A stretch of DNA of 64,000 nucleotides, taken from Candidatus Rokuibacteriota bacterium (GTDB lineage Bacteria; Methylomirabilota; Methylomirabilia; Rokubacteriales; CSP1-6). Shown here one piece after another: positions 1 through 9,664 of the stretch. The stretch lies in NCBI GenBank assembly GCA_003220495.1, contig QHSP01000025.1:1-64000 (forward strand), read 5' to 3'. The notes under the pieces were generated by a model. That model saw only the letters and a program-made list of their open reading frames with translations. It ran no database searches and was not told where the DNA came from. The translations under genes and the position numbers were made by a program. Within the stretch, counting starts at the first letter, position 1; each line of letters begins with the position of its first letter.

Positions 1-285
1 AACTTCGACGCGCAGGGCTCGGGCTCGAAGGACGCGCGCGACTCGCTGAAGAAGCTCTGGAAGCGCGACATGTCCCGGGACGAGGCGCTGCACGCCGCGC
101 TCGAGGCGCTCATCGACGCCGCCGACGAGGACGTCGGGACGGGCGGACCCGATCTCGTGCGCGGGATCTTTCCGTCGGTGAAGACCATCACGCGGTCTGG
201 CTTCGGGGAGGTGCCGGACGACGAGGTCAAGCGCCTCTGCGAGGCGATCCTGGCCGAGCGCTCACGCACCGGAAACGGCGCCTAG
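1..285 (+). CDS. prcB: Proteasome beta subunit, C-terminal end (5' truncated by window edge)
   Basis: The reading frame is open from base 1 and ends at TAG 283-285, so only about the last 94 residues are present. The stretch with GSGSKDARDSLKKLW, followed by a helix-rich tail and GGPDLVRGIFPSVKTI, resembles the C-terminal half of actinobacterial PrcB, the threonine-protease subunit of the 20S core. The N-terminal catalytic threonine lies outside the window. The next gene, prcA, starts 2 bases after the stop, so the two subunits are translationally linked as is usual for this pair. The identification rests on family resemblance plus the prcA-pafA context. Confidence 0.9.
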   Translation, partial: NFDAQGSGSKDARDSLKKLWKRDMSRDEALHAALEALIDAADEDVGTGGPDLVRGIFPSVKTITRSGFGEVPDDEVKRLCEAILAERSRTGNGA

Positions 286-287
286 CC

Positions 288-980
288 ATGCCGCTCCCCT
301 ACTATGTGAGCCCCGAGCAGATGATGAAGGACAAGGCGGAGTATGCCCGCAAGGGCATCTCGCGCGGCCGGTCCCTCGTCACCCTCGAGTACGGCGACGG
401 CATTCTGCTGGTCGCCGAGAACCCGTCCACGCTCCTACACAAGATCTCCGAGATCTACGACCGGATCGCCTTCGCCGGCGTCGGCAAGTACAACGAGTTC
501 GAAAATCTCCGTATCGCGGGCATCCGCCACGCGGACGTCAAGGGCTATTCGTACAGTCGGGGGGACGTGACGGCCAAGGCGCTGGCCAACGCGTACTCGC
601 AGGCCCTCGGCAACATCTTCACGCAGGACATCAAGCCCTTCGAGGTCGAGGTGCTGGTGGCCGAGGTCGGTGACGCCAACGGCGCGCGAAACGAGATCTA
701 TCACATCCTCTACGACGGCACGATCGAGGACGAGCGGAACTACGCGGCCATGGGCGGCCAGTCCGACGAGATCCGACGCTTTCTGAAAGATCACCACAAG
801 GAAGGCATGCCGCTCGAAGAGGCGCTGCAGCTCGGCGTCCGCGCCCTCACGGTGACGCAGAACAAGACCTTGACCGAGCGGGATCTGGAGGTCGCCGTGC
901 TCGACCGGACCAAGGCGCGGCGCAAGTTCCGGAGGATCCCGCTGGAGGCGCTGGGGCAACTCCTGGGCACAGCCCGGTAA
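288..980 (+). CDS. prcA: Proteasome alpha subunit PrcA
   Basis: This 230-residue protein has the N-terminal [26 protein letters not shown] segment that forms the gated alpha-ring entrance, followed by the Ntn-hydrolase fold ([39 protein letters not shown]). Alpha subunits build the outer rings of the 20S core and are not proteolytic. The length is typical for bacterial PrcA. It starts 2 bases after prcB and is followed by pafA after 29 bases, so the three genes probably form one operon of the Pup-proteasome system. The C-terminus is a short basic tail. Confidence 0.95.
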   Translation: MPLPYYVSPEQMMKDKAEYARKGISRGRSLVTLEYGDGILLVAENPSTLLHKISEIYDRIAFAGVGKYNEFENLRIAGIRHADVKGYSYSRGDVTAKALANAYSQALGNIFTQDIKPFEVEVLVAEVGDANGARNEIYHILYDGTIEDERNYAAMGGQSDEIRRFLKDHHKEGMPLEEALQLGVRALTVTQNKTLTERDLEVAVLDRTKARRKFRRIPLEALGQLLGTAR

Positions 981-1009
981 GCCGTGTTACGCTTGGGCAG
1001 GACGGGCCC

Positions 1010-2365
1010 ATGAAGCGGCGCATCTTCGGTATCGAGAACGAGTACGGTCTCACCTGCACCCTCAACGGCCAACGCCGTCTGTCACCCGACAACGTCGCCC
1101 GGTACCTGTTCGAGAAGGTCATCCCCGGCGCCCGCAACGCGAACGTGTTCTTGGAAAATGGCGCTCGGCTCTATCTCGACACCGGGTTCCACCCGGAGTA
1201 CGCGACCCCCGAGTGCGACGACGTCGCCGAGCTGGTCATCCACGACAAGGCGGGCGAACGCATCGTCGAGGATCTCCTGCACCAGGCCGAGAAGCGTCTG
1301 CGTGAAGATGGGATCTCCGGCAACATCCTGCTCTTCAAGAACAACACCGATTCCGCCGGGAATTCGTACGGCTGCCACGAGAACTACCTCGTCTCGCGCG
1401 ACGTCTCGTTCCAGCGGCTCGCCGAGGCGCTGATCCCGTTCTTCGTGACCCGCCAGATCTTTGCGGGTGCCGGCAAGGTGCTCCAGACGCCGCGCGGCTT
1501 CCACTACTGCCTGTCGCAGCGCGCGCAGCACATCTGCCAGGAGATCTCCGGCGCGACGACCTCGTCGCGTTCGATCATCAACACCCGCGACGAGCCGCAC
1601 GCCGACGCCGAACGCTATCGACGTCTTCATGTCATCGTTGGCGACTCCAACATGTCGGAAGTCGCCACCTACTTGAAGATCGGCACCACCGCACTCGTGC
1701 TCGATATGATCGAGGACGGTTTTTTCGACCGCGATTATTCGCTGCAGTCGCCGGTGCAGGCGATCCGGGATATCTCGCACGACCCGACTTTGAGAGAGGC
1801 GGTCAAGCTGAAGGACGGTCGCTCGATCACCGCCCTCCAGATGCAGCTCGAGTACCTCGAGTACGCCACCCGGTACGTCGCCTCGATCAACGCCGACGCG
1901 ACGACCAAGGACGTCCTCGCCCGCTGGACCGACGTGCTCACCAAGCTCGAGTCCGATCCCTTGCAGCTCGGCCGCGAGCTCGACTGGGTCATCAAGCGCC
2001 AGCTGATCGACAACTTCATGAACCGCCACCGGCTGTCCTGGCGGGATCCGAAGGTGTCGCTGCTCGACCTCCAGTACCACGACATCCGTCCCGACAAAGG
2101 CGTCTACTACCGCATGATCGCCAACGATCACGTGGACCGGATCACCGACGACGAGACCATCGAGCAGGCCAAGCACGTCCCGCCGCAGACCACGCGGGCG
2201 CGCCTCCGGGGCGAGTTCATCCGGCAGGCGAACCTGAAGGGCAAGGACTACCGCGTCGACTGGGTCTACCTGAAGCTCAACGACCCGGAGCGCGAGACGA
2301 TCCTCTGCAAGGATCCCTTCCAGTCCCACGACGAGCGGGTCGAGCGGCTCATCCGCTCGTTCTAG
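1010..2365 (+). CDS. pafA: Pup--protein ligase PafA
   Basis: This 451-residue member of the carboxylate-amine ligase family attaches the C-terminal Glu of Pup to substrate lysines, marking them for the proteasome. The N-terminus [14 protein letters not shown] carries the metal- and ATP-binding glutamates. [31 protein letters not shown] and [13 protein letters not shown] are signature blocks shared by PafA and Dop. The extended loop typical of Dop is not evident near the N-terminus and the overall match favours PafA. pup, the ARC/Mpa ATPase and dop are not in the window and may lie upstream of base 1. No strong Shine-Dalgarno precedes the ATG. Confidence 0.93.
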   Translation: MKRRIFGIENEYGLTCTLNGQRRLSPDNVARYLFEKVIPGARNANVFLENGARLYLDTGFHPEYATPECDDVAELVIHDKAGERIVEDLLHQAEKRLREDGISGNILLFKNNTDSAGNSYGCHENYLVSRDVSFQRLAEALIPFFVTRQIFAGAGKVLQTPRGFHYCLSQRAQHICQEISGATTSSRSIINTRDEPHADAERYRRLHVIVGDSNMSEVATYLKIGTTALVLDMIEDGFFDRDYSLQSPVQAIRDISHDPTLREAVKLKDGRSITALQMQLEYLEYATRYVASINADATTKDVLARWTDVLTKLESDPLQLGRELDWVIKRQLIDNFMNRHRLSWRDPKVSLLDLQYHDIRPDKGVYYRMIANDHVDRITDDETIEQAKHVPPQTTRARLRGEFIRQANLKGKDYRVDWVYLKLNDPERETILCKDPFQSHDERVERLIRSF

Positions 2366-2395
2366 CCCTTCTCAGATTTGAGGCGCGCCTCGCGG

Positions 2396-2442
2396 GCGGG
2401 GCCCCAGCCCCGCGACGGCCTGTGGCGCGCACCGCGGCCGTC
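2396..2442 (+). terminator. Tandem hairpins after pafA, containing a repeated 19-mer
   Basis: Two adjacent stems follow pafA: 2396-2402 with 2407-2413 (GCGGGGC/GCCCCGC, loop CCCA), and 2414-2420 with 2436-2442 (GACGGCC/GGCCGTC). There is no T-run, so intrinsic termination is uncertain. The 19 bases at 2403-2421 recur exactly at 59682-59700, also just after a stop codon and in the same orientation. Confidence 0.5.
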
Positions 2443-2509
2443 AGGTCAGGCACAACCGAGAGCCGCTACGGGGCCGCCACGCACCACTGGAAGGGGCCGG
2501 TCGCAAAGG

Positions 2510-2539
2510 TTGACACCGTCTGTTCGGGGATGCTACGCC
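2510..2539 (+). promoter_or_regulatory. Sigma-70-type promoter of the bactofilin pair
   Basis: TTGACA at 2510-2515 and TACGCC at 2534-2539 are separated by 18 bases. A TG precedes the -10 box by one base (extended -10). The promoter at 20488-20517 shares the bases flanking both boxes (GGTTGACACC and GGGATGnTAC). A clear AAGGAG ribosome site precedes the ATG at 2605. Confidence 0.65.
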
Positions 2540-2604
2540 TGAAGATGCGGAGTTAAAGCCTCCTCCGCTCATCCGAGCGGCCTCACAGCGTAAGGAGTCT
2601 TCCG

Positions 2605-3072
2605 ATGTTCAGTAACCAGAAGGGTGCCCAGAAGCCGGGGTCTCTGCCGGCGTCGGAGAACGGGCAGCCCGCCGCCCCGGCGATCCCGCTGCTCTCGGTG
2701 GTCGGCGAGCGCGCGCGCATGGAGGGCAAGTTCGACATCGCGGACTCGATCCAGGTCGAGTGCGAGGTCGGCGGCGAGATGAACGTCGGCGGCAAGCTCG
2801 TCATCGGCGAGAAGGGCGTGGTCAACGCGAACGTCCAGACGGTCGATGCGATCATCATGGGTAGCTACCAGGGCAACATGATCGCGACCGGCAACGTCGA
2901 GATCACCGACTCCGGCCGTGTCACCGGTAACATCACGACCGATTCGCTGGTGATCTCGAAGGGCGGCTTCTTCAACGGCAATGTCACGAAGATGAACGAG
3001 CAGGCCAATGGCCAGCGGCCGATCTACCTGATGGACGACATGCGGAGCGCGCAGCTCAGCGGCCAGAGGTAG
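2605..3072 (+). CDS. Bactofilin (polymer-forming cytoskeletal protein)
   Basis: This 155-residue protein has a disordered Pro/Gly-rich N-terminus (about 1-30) and a central bactofilin (DUF583) beta-helix. The repeats read like GKFDIADSIQVECEVGGEM, GKLVIGEKGVVNANV and GNVEITDSGRVTGNI. Bactofilins self-assemble into filaments that scaffold cell-envelope or division enzymes. AAGGAG precedes the ATG at good spacing. The next gene, 23 bases downstream, is a second bactofilin, so the two probably form a co-transcribed pair that could co-polymerise. The C-terminus is a short polar tail (residues 135-155). Confidence 0.88.
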   Translation: MFSNQKGAQKPGSLPASENGQPAAPAIPLLSVVGERARMEGKFDIADSIQVECEVGGEMNVGGKLVIGEKGVVNANVQTVDAIIMGSYQGNMIATGNVEITDSGRVTGNITTDSLVISKGGFFNGNVTKMNEQANGQRPIYLMDDMRSAQLSGQR

Positions 3073-3095
3073 GCGGCCCCTCGGGGGCGAACGTC

Positions 3096-3506
3096 ATGCG
3101 GTGGCGCAAGAGGAAGGAACCGACCCGAAGCGGCAGCGACCTCACGGCCTTCATCGACGAAGGGTCCGAGATCGAGGGCAAGTACACGTTCAACGGGACC
3201 GTGATGCTGAACGGCAAGTTCAGCGGCGAGATCGTCTCCAGCGACAGCCTGATCATCGGCGAGAAGGGCATCGTCAACGCCACGGTCCGCGCCGGGATCG
3301 TCCTGGTCAACGGTGAGGTGATCGGCAACGTCTTCGCCACCGAGCGCGTCGAGCTCAGGGGCACCGCCCGTGTCTACGGCGACGTCGAGGCTCCGGTCAT
3401 CGTCGTCGAAGAAGGCGTGCACTTCGAAGGCCACTGCAAGAACACGAAAGGCGGGTCGGCGGACGTCGCGTCCGCCGACCGCGACGGAATCAGCCTGAAG
3501 CGATAG
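3096..3506 (+). CDS. Bactofilin, second paralogue
   Basis: This 136-residue protein has a basic N-terminus (MRWRKRKEPTR) that could contact membrane lipid or DNA, then the bactofilin beta-helix core (FIDEGSEIEGKYTFNGTVMLNGKFSGEI, DSLIIGEKGIVNATV, RVELRGTARVYGDV). It is closely related to the upstream gene, although the N-terminus differs. The gene ends 6 bases before the convergent hutH stop. The cytoskeletal role is known for the family; the specific process is not visible from the sequence. Confidence 0.88.
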   Translation: MRWRKRKEPTRSGSDLTAFIDEGSEIEGKYTFNGTVMLNGKFSGEIVSSDSLIIGEKGIVNATVRAGIVLVNGEVIGNVFATERVELRGTARVYGDVEAPVIVVEEGVHFEGHCKNTKGGSADVASADRDGISLKR

Positions 3507-3512
3507 CCCGTC

Positions 3513-5039
3513 TCACTCCAGGGGGCCGAGGGCGGCTTCCACGGCCGCGAGCACGGCGCCCTCCTCGCAGAGCTCCAGCGCGGCGTCCAGATCGGCCTTG
3601 AGATAGCGGTCGCGGTCGAGCGGCGCGATGCGCGCGCGGACGGTGGCTCGGGCCGCCGCGCTCCCGCGTCCAGGCGTCAGCGGCGCCCGGAAATCGAGCG
3701 CTTGGGCCGCCAGCAAGAGCTCGATCGCGATGACCCGGCGCGCTAGACCGACTGCGCGGCACGCCTTCAACGCCGAGCCGGCCGCCATCGAGTTGTAATC
3801 CTCCTGCAGCCCCGAGGTCGGAATCGACTCCACGCTCGCCGGGACGGCCTGCGTTCGGAGCTCGGACGCCAGCGCCGCGGCGCCGTACTGGGCGATCATG
3901 TAGCCGGAGTGGACGCCGCCGTGCGGTGAGAGAAAGGGCGGCAGCGCCTCGTTCGTCAGCGGGTTCACGAGCCGGTCGATCCGCCGCTCGCAGATGCCGG
4001 CGAGCTGGCCGAGCCCCAGCGCGAGCGTGTCGAGCGCCAGCCCCAGCACCTCGCCGTGGAAGTTGCCGCCGCTCAGGACGGCGCCGTCCGCGGGGAACAC
4101 GAGCGGATTGTCGGAGACCGACGCCAGCTCGCGCTCGATGACCGAACGGGCGAACGCGACCGCCTCACGGGCGGAGCCGTGCACCTGCGGCATGCAGCGG
4201 AGGCTGTAGGCGTCCTGGACGCGCGTGCAGTCCCGGTGCGAGGCGATGATGCCGCTCTCCGCGGTGAGCCTCCTCAAGTTCGCGGCCGTCGCGAGCTGGC
4301 CCGGATGCGGCCGGAGCGCGTGGATTCGCGCGTCGAACGCGGCGTTCGAGCCCATCAGGGCCTCGAGCGACATCGCGCCGGTGACGTCGGCCATGCGCGT
4401 GAGCCGTCCCGCATCGAGGACCGCGAGGGCGCCCAGGCCGGCCATGAGATGCGTGCCGTTGAGGAGCGCCAGGCCTTCCTTGGTCTCGAGGACGAGCGGC
4501 CGGAGGCCAGCGCGCGCGAGCGCTTCCGCCGCCGGAATCTGGCCGCCTCCGTCCGACGCGGCGCCTTCGCCGACGAGGCAGAGCGCGACGTGCGCGAGCG
4601 GCGCCAGGTCTCCCGAGGCGCCGACCGACCCGAGCTCCGGCACCACGGGATGAATCCGCCGATTCAGGCACGCGATCACGGTTTCGACGACGAGAGGCCG
4701 CACGCCGGAGGCGCCGCGCGCGAGCGAGGCGGCGAGCAGGAGCATGATCGCGCGGACCTCGGCCGCGGGAAGCGGCGCGCCCATGCCGCCGGCGTGGCTC
4801 AGCACGAGATTGCGCTGGAGCTCGGCACGCTCGCCCGGTGGAATGACAACATCCTTGAGCTTGCCCACGCCGGTCGTGATCCCGTAGATGGGCTCGGCGC
4901 CTGCCGCCAGCCGGTCGACGAAGGCGCGCGATTCGCCGAGCGTCCGGGCGGCGGCCGGGCCGAGCCGCACCTCCTCGCCGCGGCGGGCGACTGCCTCGAC
5001 CACCTCGAGCGTGAGCGGGCCACCGTCCAGCTCGATCAT
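3513..5039 (-). CDS. hutH: Histidine ammonia-lyase HutH
   Basis: This 508-residue enzyme deaminates L-histidine to urocanate, the first step of histidine degradation. The Ala-Ser-Gly triad that cyclises to the MIO electrophile is at residues 141-143 (GSVGASGDLAPL), and the conserved IYGITTGVG tyrosine is residue 51. The ATG at 5037-5039 overlaps the stop of the upstream amidohydrolase by 4 bases (ATGA), which fixes the start; an upstream in-frame extension would run into that gene. It is the last gene of the hutU/binding-protein/amidohydrolase/hutH operon. Length and motifs are typical for HutH. Confidence 0.95.
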   Translation of the reverse strand: MIELDGGPLTLEVVEAVARRGEEVRLGPAAARTLGESRAFVDRLAAGAEPIYGITTGVGKLKDVVIPPGERAELQRNLVLSHAGGMGAPLPAAEVRAIMLLLAASLARGASGVRPLVVETVIACLNRRIHPVVPELGSVGASGDLAPLAHVALCLVGEGAASDGGGQIPAAEALARAGLRPLVLETKEGLALLNGTHLMAGLGALAVLDAGRLTRMADVTGAMSLEALMGSNAAFDARIHALRPHPGQLATAANLRRLTAESGIIASHRDCTRVQDAYSLRCMPQVHGSAREAVAFARSVIERELASVSDNPLVFPADGAVLSGGNFHGEVLGLALDTLALGLGQLAGICERRIDRLVNPLTNEALPPFLSPHGGVHSGYMIAQYGAAALASELRTQAVPASVESIPTSGLQEDYNSMAAGSALKACRAVGLARRVIAIELLLAAQALDFRAPLTPGRGSAAARATVRARIAPLDRDRYLKADLDAALELCEEGAVLAAVEAALGPLE

Positions 5040-6382
5040 GGCGCGCGGTCTCGCGCGCGCCCCACCCCTGCGAAGGGATCGGGCACGCGCCACCCGCGCG
5101 TCAGCTCGCGCACGCGCGCCAGGAGCTCGGGCTCGTCCACGGTCGCGAGGCGACCGGACTCGACGACGCGTCGCCCGTGGACCCAGACGTCGGTCACCGC
5201 GCGATCCGACATCGCGTAGACCACGGATTTCAAGGTATCGGTGCGCGGATGCAGCGAGGCGTCGCCCAGGTCGACCGCGACGAGGTCGGCAAGCAGCCCG
5301 GGCGCGATCGCGCCGGCTTCGAGTCCGAGGATCTGGGCGCCAGACCGGGTGCCGAGATCGAATGCCGTCGCCGCGTCGAACGCCTGGCCATCGAGCAGTC
5401 GCACTCGCTGGAGGAGCGCCGCCATGCGCATTTCCTCGAAGACGGAGAGCCGGTTGTTGGTGCAGCCTCCGTCGCTACCGAGCCCGACCCTGACGCCGGC
5501 CTTCAGGAGCTCGGGCAGCCGCGTGATCCCGTCGCCGAGGAACATGTTGGAGCTCGGGCAATACGCGAGCGCGGCGCCCCGCGCGCCCATCAGCGCGACC
5601 TCCGCGTCGTCGAGCCACACGCAGTGGACCCCGATCATCCGCGGGCCGAGAACGCCGAGGCGGTCGAGGTAGCGGATGGGCGTGGCCCCGTGCTCGCGCA
5701 ACGTGCGCTCGCCCTCGTAGCGGCCCTCCGCGACGTGAATGTGAAATCGCGTGGCCTCGCTCTCGGCCAGCTCGAACCCGGCGCGGATCATCGCAGGCGA
5801 TGCGCCGTGTGGGCTGTGCGGCGCCGGCTGGACCACGATGGTCGCGTCACGGCGATGCGCGGCGATCAGCTCGCGCGTGCGCCGCGCGGCATCTGCGGGC
5901 GACTCCCGGTAGCGCTTGGGAGCGCCCGTCCAGTCGTACATCGTGCGCGCCAGGACGAGCCGGATCCCGACCGCCCGCGCGGCCTCGATCACGGCTTCGG
6001 CGTTGTCGTTGCCCTCGTCCTGGAGGTAGAAGAAGTCGACGCACGTGGTGGCGCCGTGCCGGAGCATCTCGGCGAACGCGAACGAGGCGCCGAGCGCGAT
6101 CCCGCGGCGGTCGAGCCGCTCGGAGAACGGGTAGAGCACCCGCTCACGCCAGCCGGCGAAGTCGAGGTCGTCGCCCAACCCGCGCAAGAGCGACTGGAAC
6201 GTGTGGCAATGGGCGTTGACGGTACCGGGCAGGAGCGCCTTGCCGTCGAGCGCGACGTCGTCGGGCTCGGGACGCCGGATCGGCTCGAGCGAGGCGATCC
6301 GGCCCTCCGCGAGCGTCACCGCCCGGCCCGACACGAAGCCGCCTCCGGTCAGGACCAGGTCGGGGACGAGTCTCAGGGTCAC
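5036..6382 (-). CDS. Amidohydrolase/deaminase of the TRZ/ATZ-HutF type
   Basis: This 448-residue metal-dependent hydrolase starts at a GTG that overlaps the stop of the upstream gene (GTGA). Visible metal-binding motifs are NAHCHTF near the N-terminus, HIHVAEG, GVHCVWLD and GSDGGCTNN, as in cytosine/SAH-deaminase-like amidohydrolases and formimidoylglutamate deiminase (HutF). It lies between hutU and hutH and is coupled to both neighbours. A role in the later histidine pathway (imidazolonepropionase or HutF) is therefore plausible, but the sequence does not decide which. No separate hutI is present in the window. Confidence 0.8.
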   Translation of the reverse strand: MTLRLVPDLVLTGGGFVSGRAVTLAEGRIASLEPIRRPEPDDVALDGKALLPGTVNAHCHTFQSLLRGLGDDLDFAGWRERVLYPFSERLDRRGIALGASFAFAEMLRHGATTCVDFFYLQDEGNDNAEAVIEAARAVGIRLVLARTMYDWTGAPKRYRESPADAARRTRELIAAHRRDATIVVQPAPHSPHGASPAMIRAGFELAESEATRFHIHVAEGRYEGERTLREHGATPIRYLDRLGVLGPRMIGVHCVWLDDAEVALMGARGAALAYCPSSNMFLGDGITRLPELLKAGVRVGLGSDGGCTNNRLSVFEEMRMAALLQRVRLLDGQAFDAATAFDLGTRSGAQILGLEAGAIAPGLLADLVAVDLGDASLHPRTDTLKSVVYAMSDRAVTDVWVHGRRVVESGRLATVDEPELLARVRELTRGWRVPDPFAGVGRARDRAP

Positions 6383-7983
6383 TCCGGGGCCAGCCAGACG
6401 GTGTCGAGCTGGTTGTTGAGGAAATGGCTCGGCGTGATCGTCCAGCCCCGGAGCCGCGCGTTGTGCGGGACGATGCGGTGCCACTGGAAGGTGAAGATGT
6501 AGTGCGCCTCATCGTCGAGCAGCCGCTTCTCGAACTCTCTGATCGCGCGGCGGCGCTCTTCCCGATCGGTCGCGCGGCTCTGACGCTGGTAGAGCTCGTC
6601 GAGCGCGCGATCGGTGTAGCGGCTGTAGTTCACGTGACTGACCTCCGCCGACTGGAATTTGAACAGCGCGAGGTCCGGCTCGACGATGTAGCTGCAGTGG
6701 AAATCGGCGGCCACCTCGAAGTTGCCGCCGCGGATCTCGCTGTAGAGCGTCGCGAGCTCGAGCGTCTCCACCTTGACGTTGAGCCCGATCTGGCGCCACT
6801 GGTCGACGAGCCACACGCCGAGCGGCTCGTACGGGTCCCTGATCGCCCGATTGCGGATCGTGAACGAGAACCCCTCGGGCACGTCCGCTTCCTTCAGCAG
6901 GCGCCGCGCCTCGGCCCGCGCGGCCGTGACGTCGCGGCCGTAACCGGCCAGCTTCTCGAGCTCGGCCGATGTGGCGGCGAACGGTGTGCCGACCCCCTGC
7001 ACGCCGACGATCTCCTTGAAGATCGAGATTTTCGCGAGCGCGGCCGCGCCCTGGTATCGATCGAGCGCCAGGCTCAGCGCGCGCCGCACTCGACGGTCGT
7101 CGAAGGGCTTTCGCTCGTGGTTGATGGCGAGCGGGTTCCCGCACTCCCAGGGGCTCTCCTGCACGCGGATCCGGCTGCCGAGCGCCTGCACGAGGCCGTC
7201 GCGGTCGGGGGGCGCGAAGCCCCGGAATTGGATCATCGCCCGCTGTCCGCGGATCGCCGCGATCTGGGCCGAGGTGTCACGGACGAAGAGCGCGCGATAG
7301 CCGTCCAGATAGGGCTTGCCGCGTTCCCAGTACACCGGGTTCTTGCGGCCGGTCCAGTGCGATCCCTTCACGTACTCGTCGAAGACAAAGGGCCCGCTGC
7401 CCATGACATTCTTCTCGTACCAGCGGATGTCGCGGGCGAGGACGTCGGCCTTGTAGATCCAGTTGAACGGCGACGCGAGCGAGGCGAGGAACGACGCAGC
7501 GGGCCACTTGAGCCGGAACACGACGGTGGACGCATCGGGCGCGTCGATCGCCTCGACGACGACGTACTCGCCCCTGCGATTCGAGGCCACGCCGGCGGGC
7601 GGGAAGATGATCTTGTCGTACGAGGCCTTGACGTCGCGCGCGGTGAGCTCGCTCCCGTCGTGGAATTTCACCCCTCGACGGATCTTGAACGTCCACGTAC
7701 GCCCGTTCGCCCCGCTCGACCACGATTCGGCGAGATCCCCCACGATCCTGGTGCCGGACGGATCGGCGGGATCGACCCTCAGCACGGTGCTGTAGTGCGG
7801 CGCCGCGGGATGGATCAGCGCGAAGCTCTCCTCGCGGTGGGCGTCGAAGGACGGCGGTTCCGCCGGAACGACGAACACCAGCTCGCCGCCATGGCGCGGC
7901 GCTTCCTGCGCGGCGCCGATCGCGACGAGCCCCACCAGGAGGAGATCGGCCAGGACGAGCGCGGCGGCGATCCGCCGCGTCAT
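6379..7983 (-). CDS. ABC transporter substrate-binding protein, peptide/opine family (SBP_bac_5)
   Basis: This 534-residue exported protein has a signal peptide ([26 protein letters not shown]). The mature part starts with the family hallmark [18 protein letters not shown], then [34 protein letters not shown] and [11 protein letters not shown]. Such proteins deliver peptides, opines or related amides to Dpp/Opp-type permeases. No permease or ATPase of that type is nearby. The ATG overlaps the hutU stop by 4 bases and the stop overlaps the amidohydrolase start, so it belongs to the hut operon. A histidine-like or histidine-containing ligand is inferred from context only. Confidence 0.88.
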   Translation of the reverse strand: MTRRIAAALVLADLLLVGLVAIGAAQEAPRHGGELVFVVPAEPPSFDAHREESFALIHPAAPHYSTVLRVDPADPSGTRIVGDLAESWSSGANGRTWTFKIRRGVKFHDGSELTARDVKASYDKIIFPPAGVASNRRGEYVVVEAIDAPDASTVVFRLKWPAASFLASLASPFNWIYKADVLARDIRWYEKNVMGSGPFVFDEYVKGSHWTGRKNPVYWERGKPYLDGYRALFVRDTSAQIAAIRGQRAMIQFRGFAPPDRDGLVQALGSRIRVQESPWECGNPLAINHERKPFDDRRVRRALSLALDRYQGAAALAKISIFKEIVGVQGVGTPFAATSAELEKLAGYGRDVTAARAEARRLLKEADVPEGFSFTIRNRAIRDPYEPLGVWLVDQWRQIGLNVKVETLELATLYSEIRGGNFEVAADFHCSYIVEPDLALFKFQSAEVSHVNYSRYTDRALDELYQRQSRATDREERRRAIREFEKRLLDDEAHYIFTFQWHRIVPHNARLRGWTITPSHFLNNQLDTVWLAPE

Positions 7984-9650
7984 GCGGTGATCCCCGGCAG
8001 ATCGAGCGAGTGACGGCGCGCCGCCGCGACCGCCTCGGGGTAGCCCGCGTCGGCGTGGCGCATGATGCCCGTGCCCGGATCGGTGGTGAGCACGCGCTCG
8101 AGCCGGCGGGCCGCGTCCGGCGTGCCGTCGGCGACGACGACCATGCCGGCGTGGATCGAATAGCCGATGCCCACGCCGCCGCCGTGGTGCACCGACACCC
8201 ACGTGGCGCCGGACGCCGTGTTGAGCAACGCGTTGAGCACGGGCCAGTCGGCGATCGCGTCGGAGCCGTCGCGCATCGACTCGGTCTCGCGGTTGGGCGA
8301 AGCGACCGAGCCCGAATCGAGGTGATCGCGGCCGATGACGATCGGGGCTTTGACGACACCCCGCGCGACGAGCTCGTTGAAGATCTTTCCGGCCCTGGCC
8401 CGATCGCCGTAGCCGAGCCAGCAGATCCGCGCGGGCAGCCCCTGGAAGCCGACGCGCTCGCGCGCGAGGTGGAGCCAGCGCACGAGCGACTCGTTCTCGG
8501 GCATCGCGTCCATCAGCGCGCGGTCGGTCGCGTAGATGTCCTCCGGATCGCCCGAGAGCGCCACCCAGCGAAACGGCCCCTGCCCCTCACAGAAGAGCGG
8601 CCGGATGAACTCGGGAACGAACCCGGGATAGCTGAAGTCGGAGACGCCGGCGTTCTCGGCCTCCCGCCGGAAGTTGTTGCCGTAGTCGAAGAGGATGGCG
8701 CCGGCCCGCTGGAACTCGAGCATCGCCCGCATCTGCGCGGCGATCGACTCGTACGCGCGCGTGCGATAGGCCTCGGGATCCCGAGCGCGCAGAGCCCGGG
8801 CCTCGTCGACCGTGAGCTCGGCCGGGATGTAGCCGGTGATCATGTCGTGAGCCGAGGTCTGGTCGGTCACGACGTCGAAACGCGTTCCCCGGCGGGCGAG
8901 CTCGGGATGCACCGCGGCCGCATTGCCGTGGACGGCGATCGAGAGCGGCTCGCGGCGCGCGCGCGCCTCGTCGGCCCACCGGAGCGCTTCGTCGAGCGAC
9001 GACGTCGCCCGGTCGACGTAACGAAGCCGCAGCCGCCGCTCGATACGCTCGTGGTCGACCTCGACGAAGAGGCCGACGCCGCCGTTCAGGGTGACGGCGA
9101 GCGGCTGCGCGCCCCCCATGCCCCCGAGACCAGCCGACAGCACCAGCCGTCCGGCCAGCGAGCCGCCGAAGTGCTTCCGCGCGCAAGCGCCGAAGGTCTC
9201 GTAGGTCCCCTGAAGGATGCCCTGCGTGCCGATGTAAATCCAGGAGCCCGCCGTCATCTGGCCGTACATGGTGAGGCCCATCGCCTCGTAGCGCCTGAAG
9301 TGCTCCCAGTCGCCCCACTCCGGCACGAGGAGCGAGTTGGCGATGAGCACGCGTGGCGCGTCCGTATGGGTCTTGAACACACCGACGGGCTTTCCCGACT
9401 GGACTAGCAGAGTCTCGTCGCCCTCGAGGCGCCGGAGCGTGCGGACGATCGTGTGGTATGCCTGCCAGCTCCTGGCCGCCTTGCCGGATCCGCCGTAGAC
9501 GACCAGGTCCTCCCATCGCTCAGCGACGTCGGGGTCGAGATTGTTCATGAGCATCCGGAGCGCCGCCTCCTGCGGCCAGCCCTTGCAGGAGAGCTCGGTG
9601 CCGCGCGGCGCGCGGACGGGCGCGGCGGGGCGTTCGGCGAGCGTGGTCAT
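7980..9650 (-). CDS. hutU: Urocanate hydratase HutU
   Basis: This 556-residue enzyme converts urocanate to imidazolonepropionate using tightly bound NAD+. Signature blocks are [57 protein letters not shown] (nucleotide site) and [14 protein letters not shown]. It is the first gene of the operon hutU/SBP/amidohydrolase/hutH. A GTG lies one codon upstream of the chosen ATG and cannot be excluded. No Shine-Dalgarno is visible; instead TAGAGT lies 8 bases upstream of the ATG, suggesting a leaderless or near-leaderless message. Confidence 0.95.
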   Translation of the reverse strand: MTTLAERPAAPVRAPRGTELSCKGWPQEAALRMLMNNLDPDVAERWEDLVVYGGSGKAARSWQAYHTIVRTLRRLEGDETLLVQSGKPVGVFKTHTDAPRVLIANSLLVPEWGDWEHFRRYEAMGLTMYGQMTAGSWIYIGTQGILQGTYETFGACARKHFGGSLAGRLVLSAGLGGMGGAQPLAVTLNGGVGLFVEVDHERIERRLRLRYVDRATSSLDEALRWADEARARREPLSIAVHGNAAAVHPELARRGTRFDVVTDQTSAHDMITGYIPAELTVDEARALRARDPEAYRTRAYESIAAQMRAMLEFQRAGAILFDYGNNFRREAENAGVSDFSYPGFVPEFIRPLFCEGQGPFRWVALSGDPEDIYATDRALMDAMPENESLVRWLHLARERVGFQGLPARICWLGYGDRARAGKIFNELVARGVVKAPIVIGRDHLDSGSVASPNRETESMRDGSDAIADWPVLNALLNTASGATWVSVHHGGGVGIGYSIHAGMVVVADGTPDAARRLERVLTTDPGTGIMRHADAGYPEAVAAARRHSLDLPGITA

Positions 9651-9658
9651 CACGCGTC

Positions 9659-9664
9659 ACTCTA
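9659..9664 (-). promoter_or_regulatory. TANNNT -10 element directly upstream of hutU
   Basis: TAGAGT on the minus strand ends 8 bases before the hutU ATG. No -35 box or ribosome site is evident. It matches the spacing seen at several other starts in this window that lack a Shine-Dalgarno. Confidence 0.4.
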
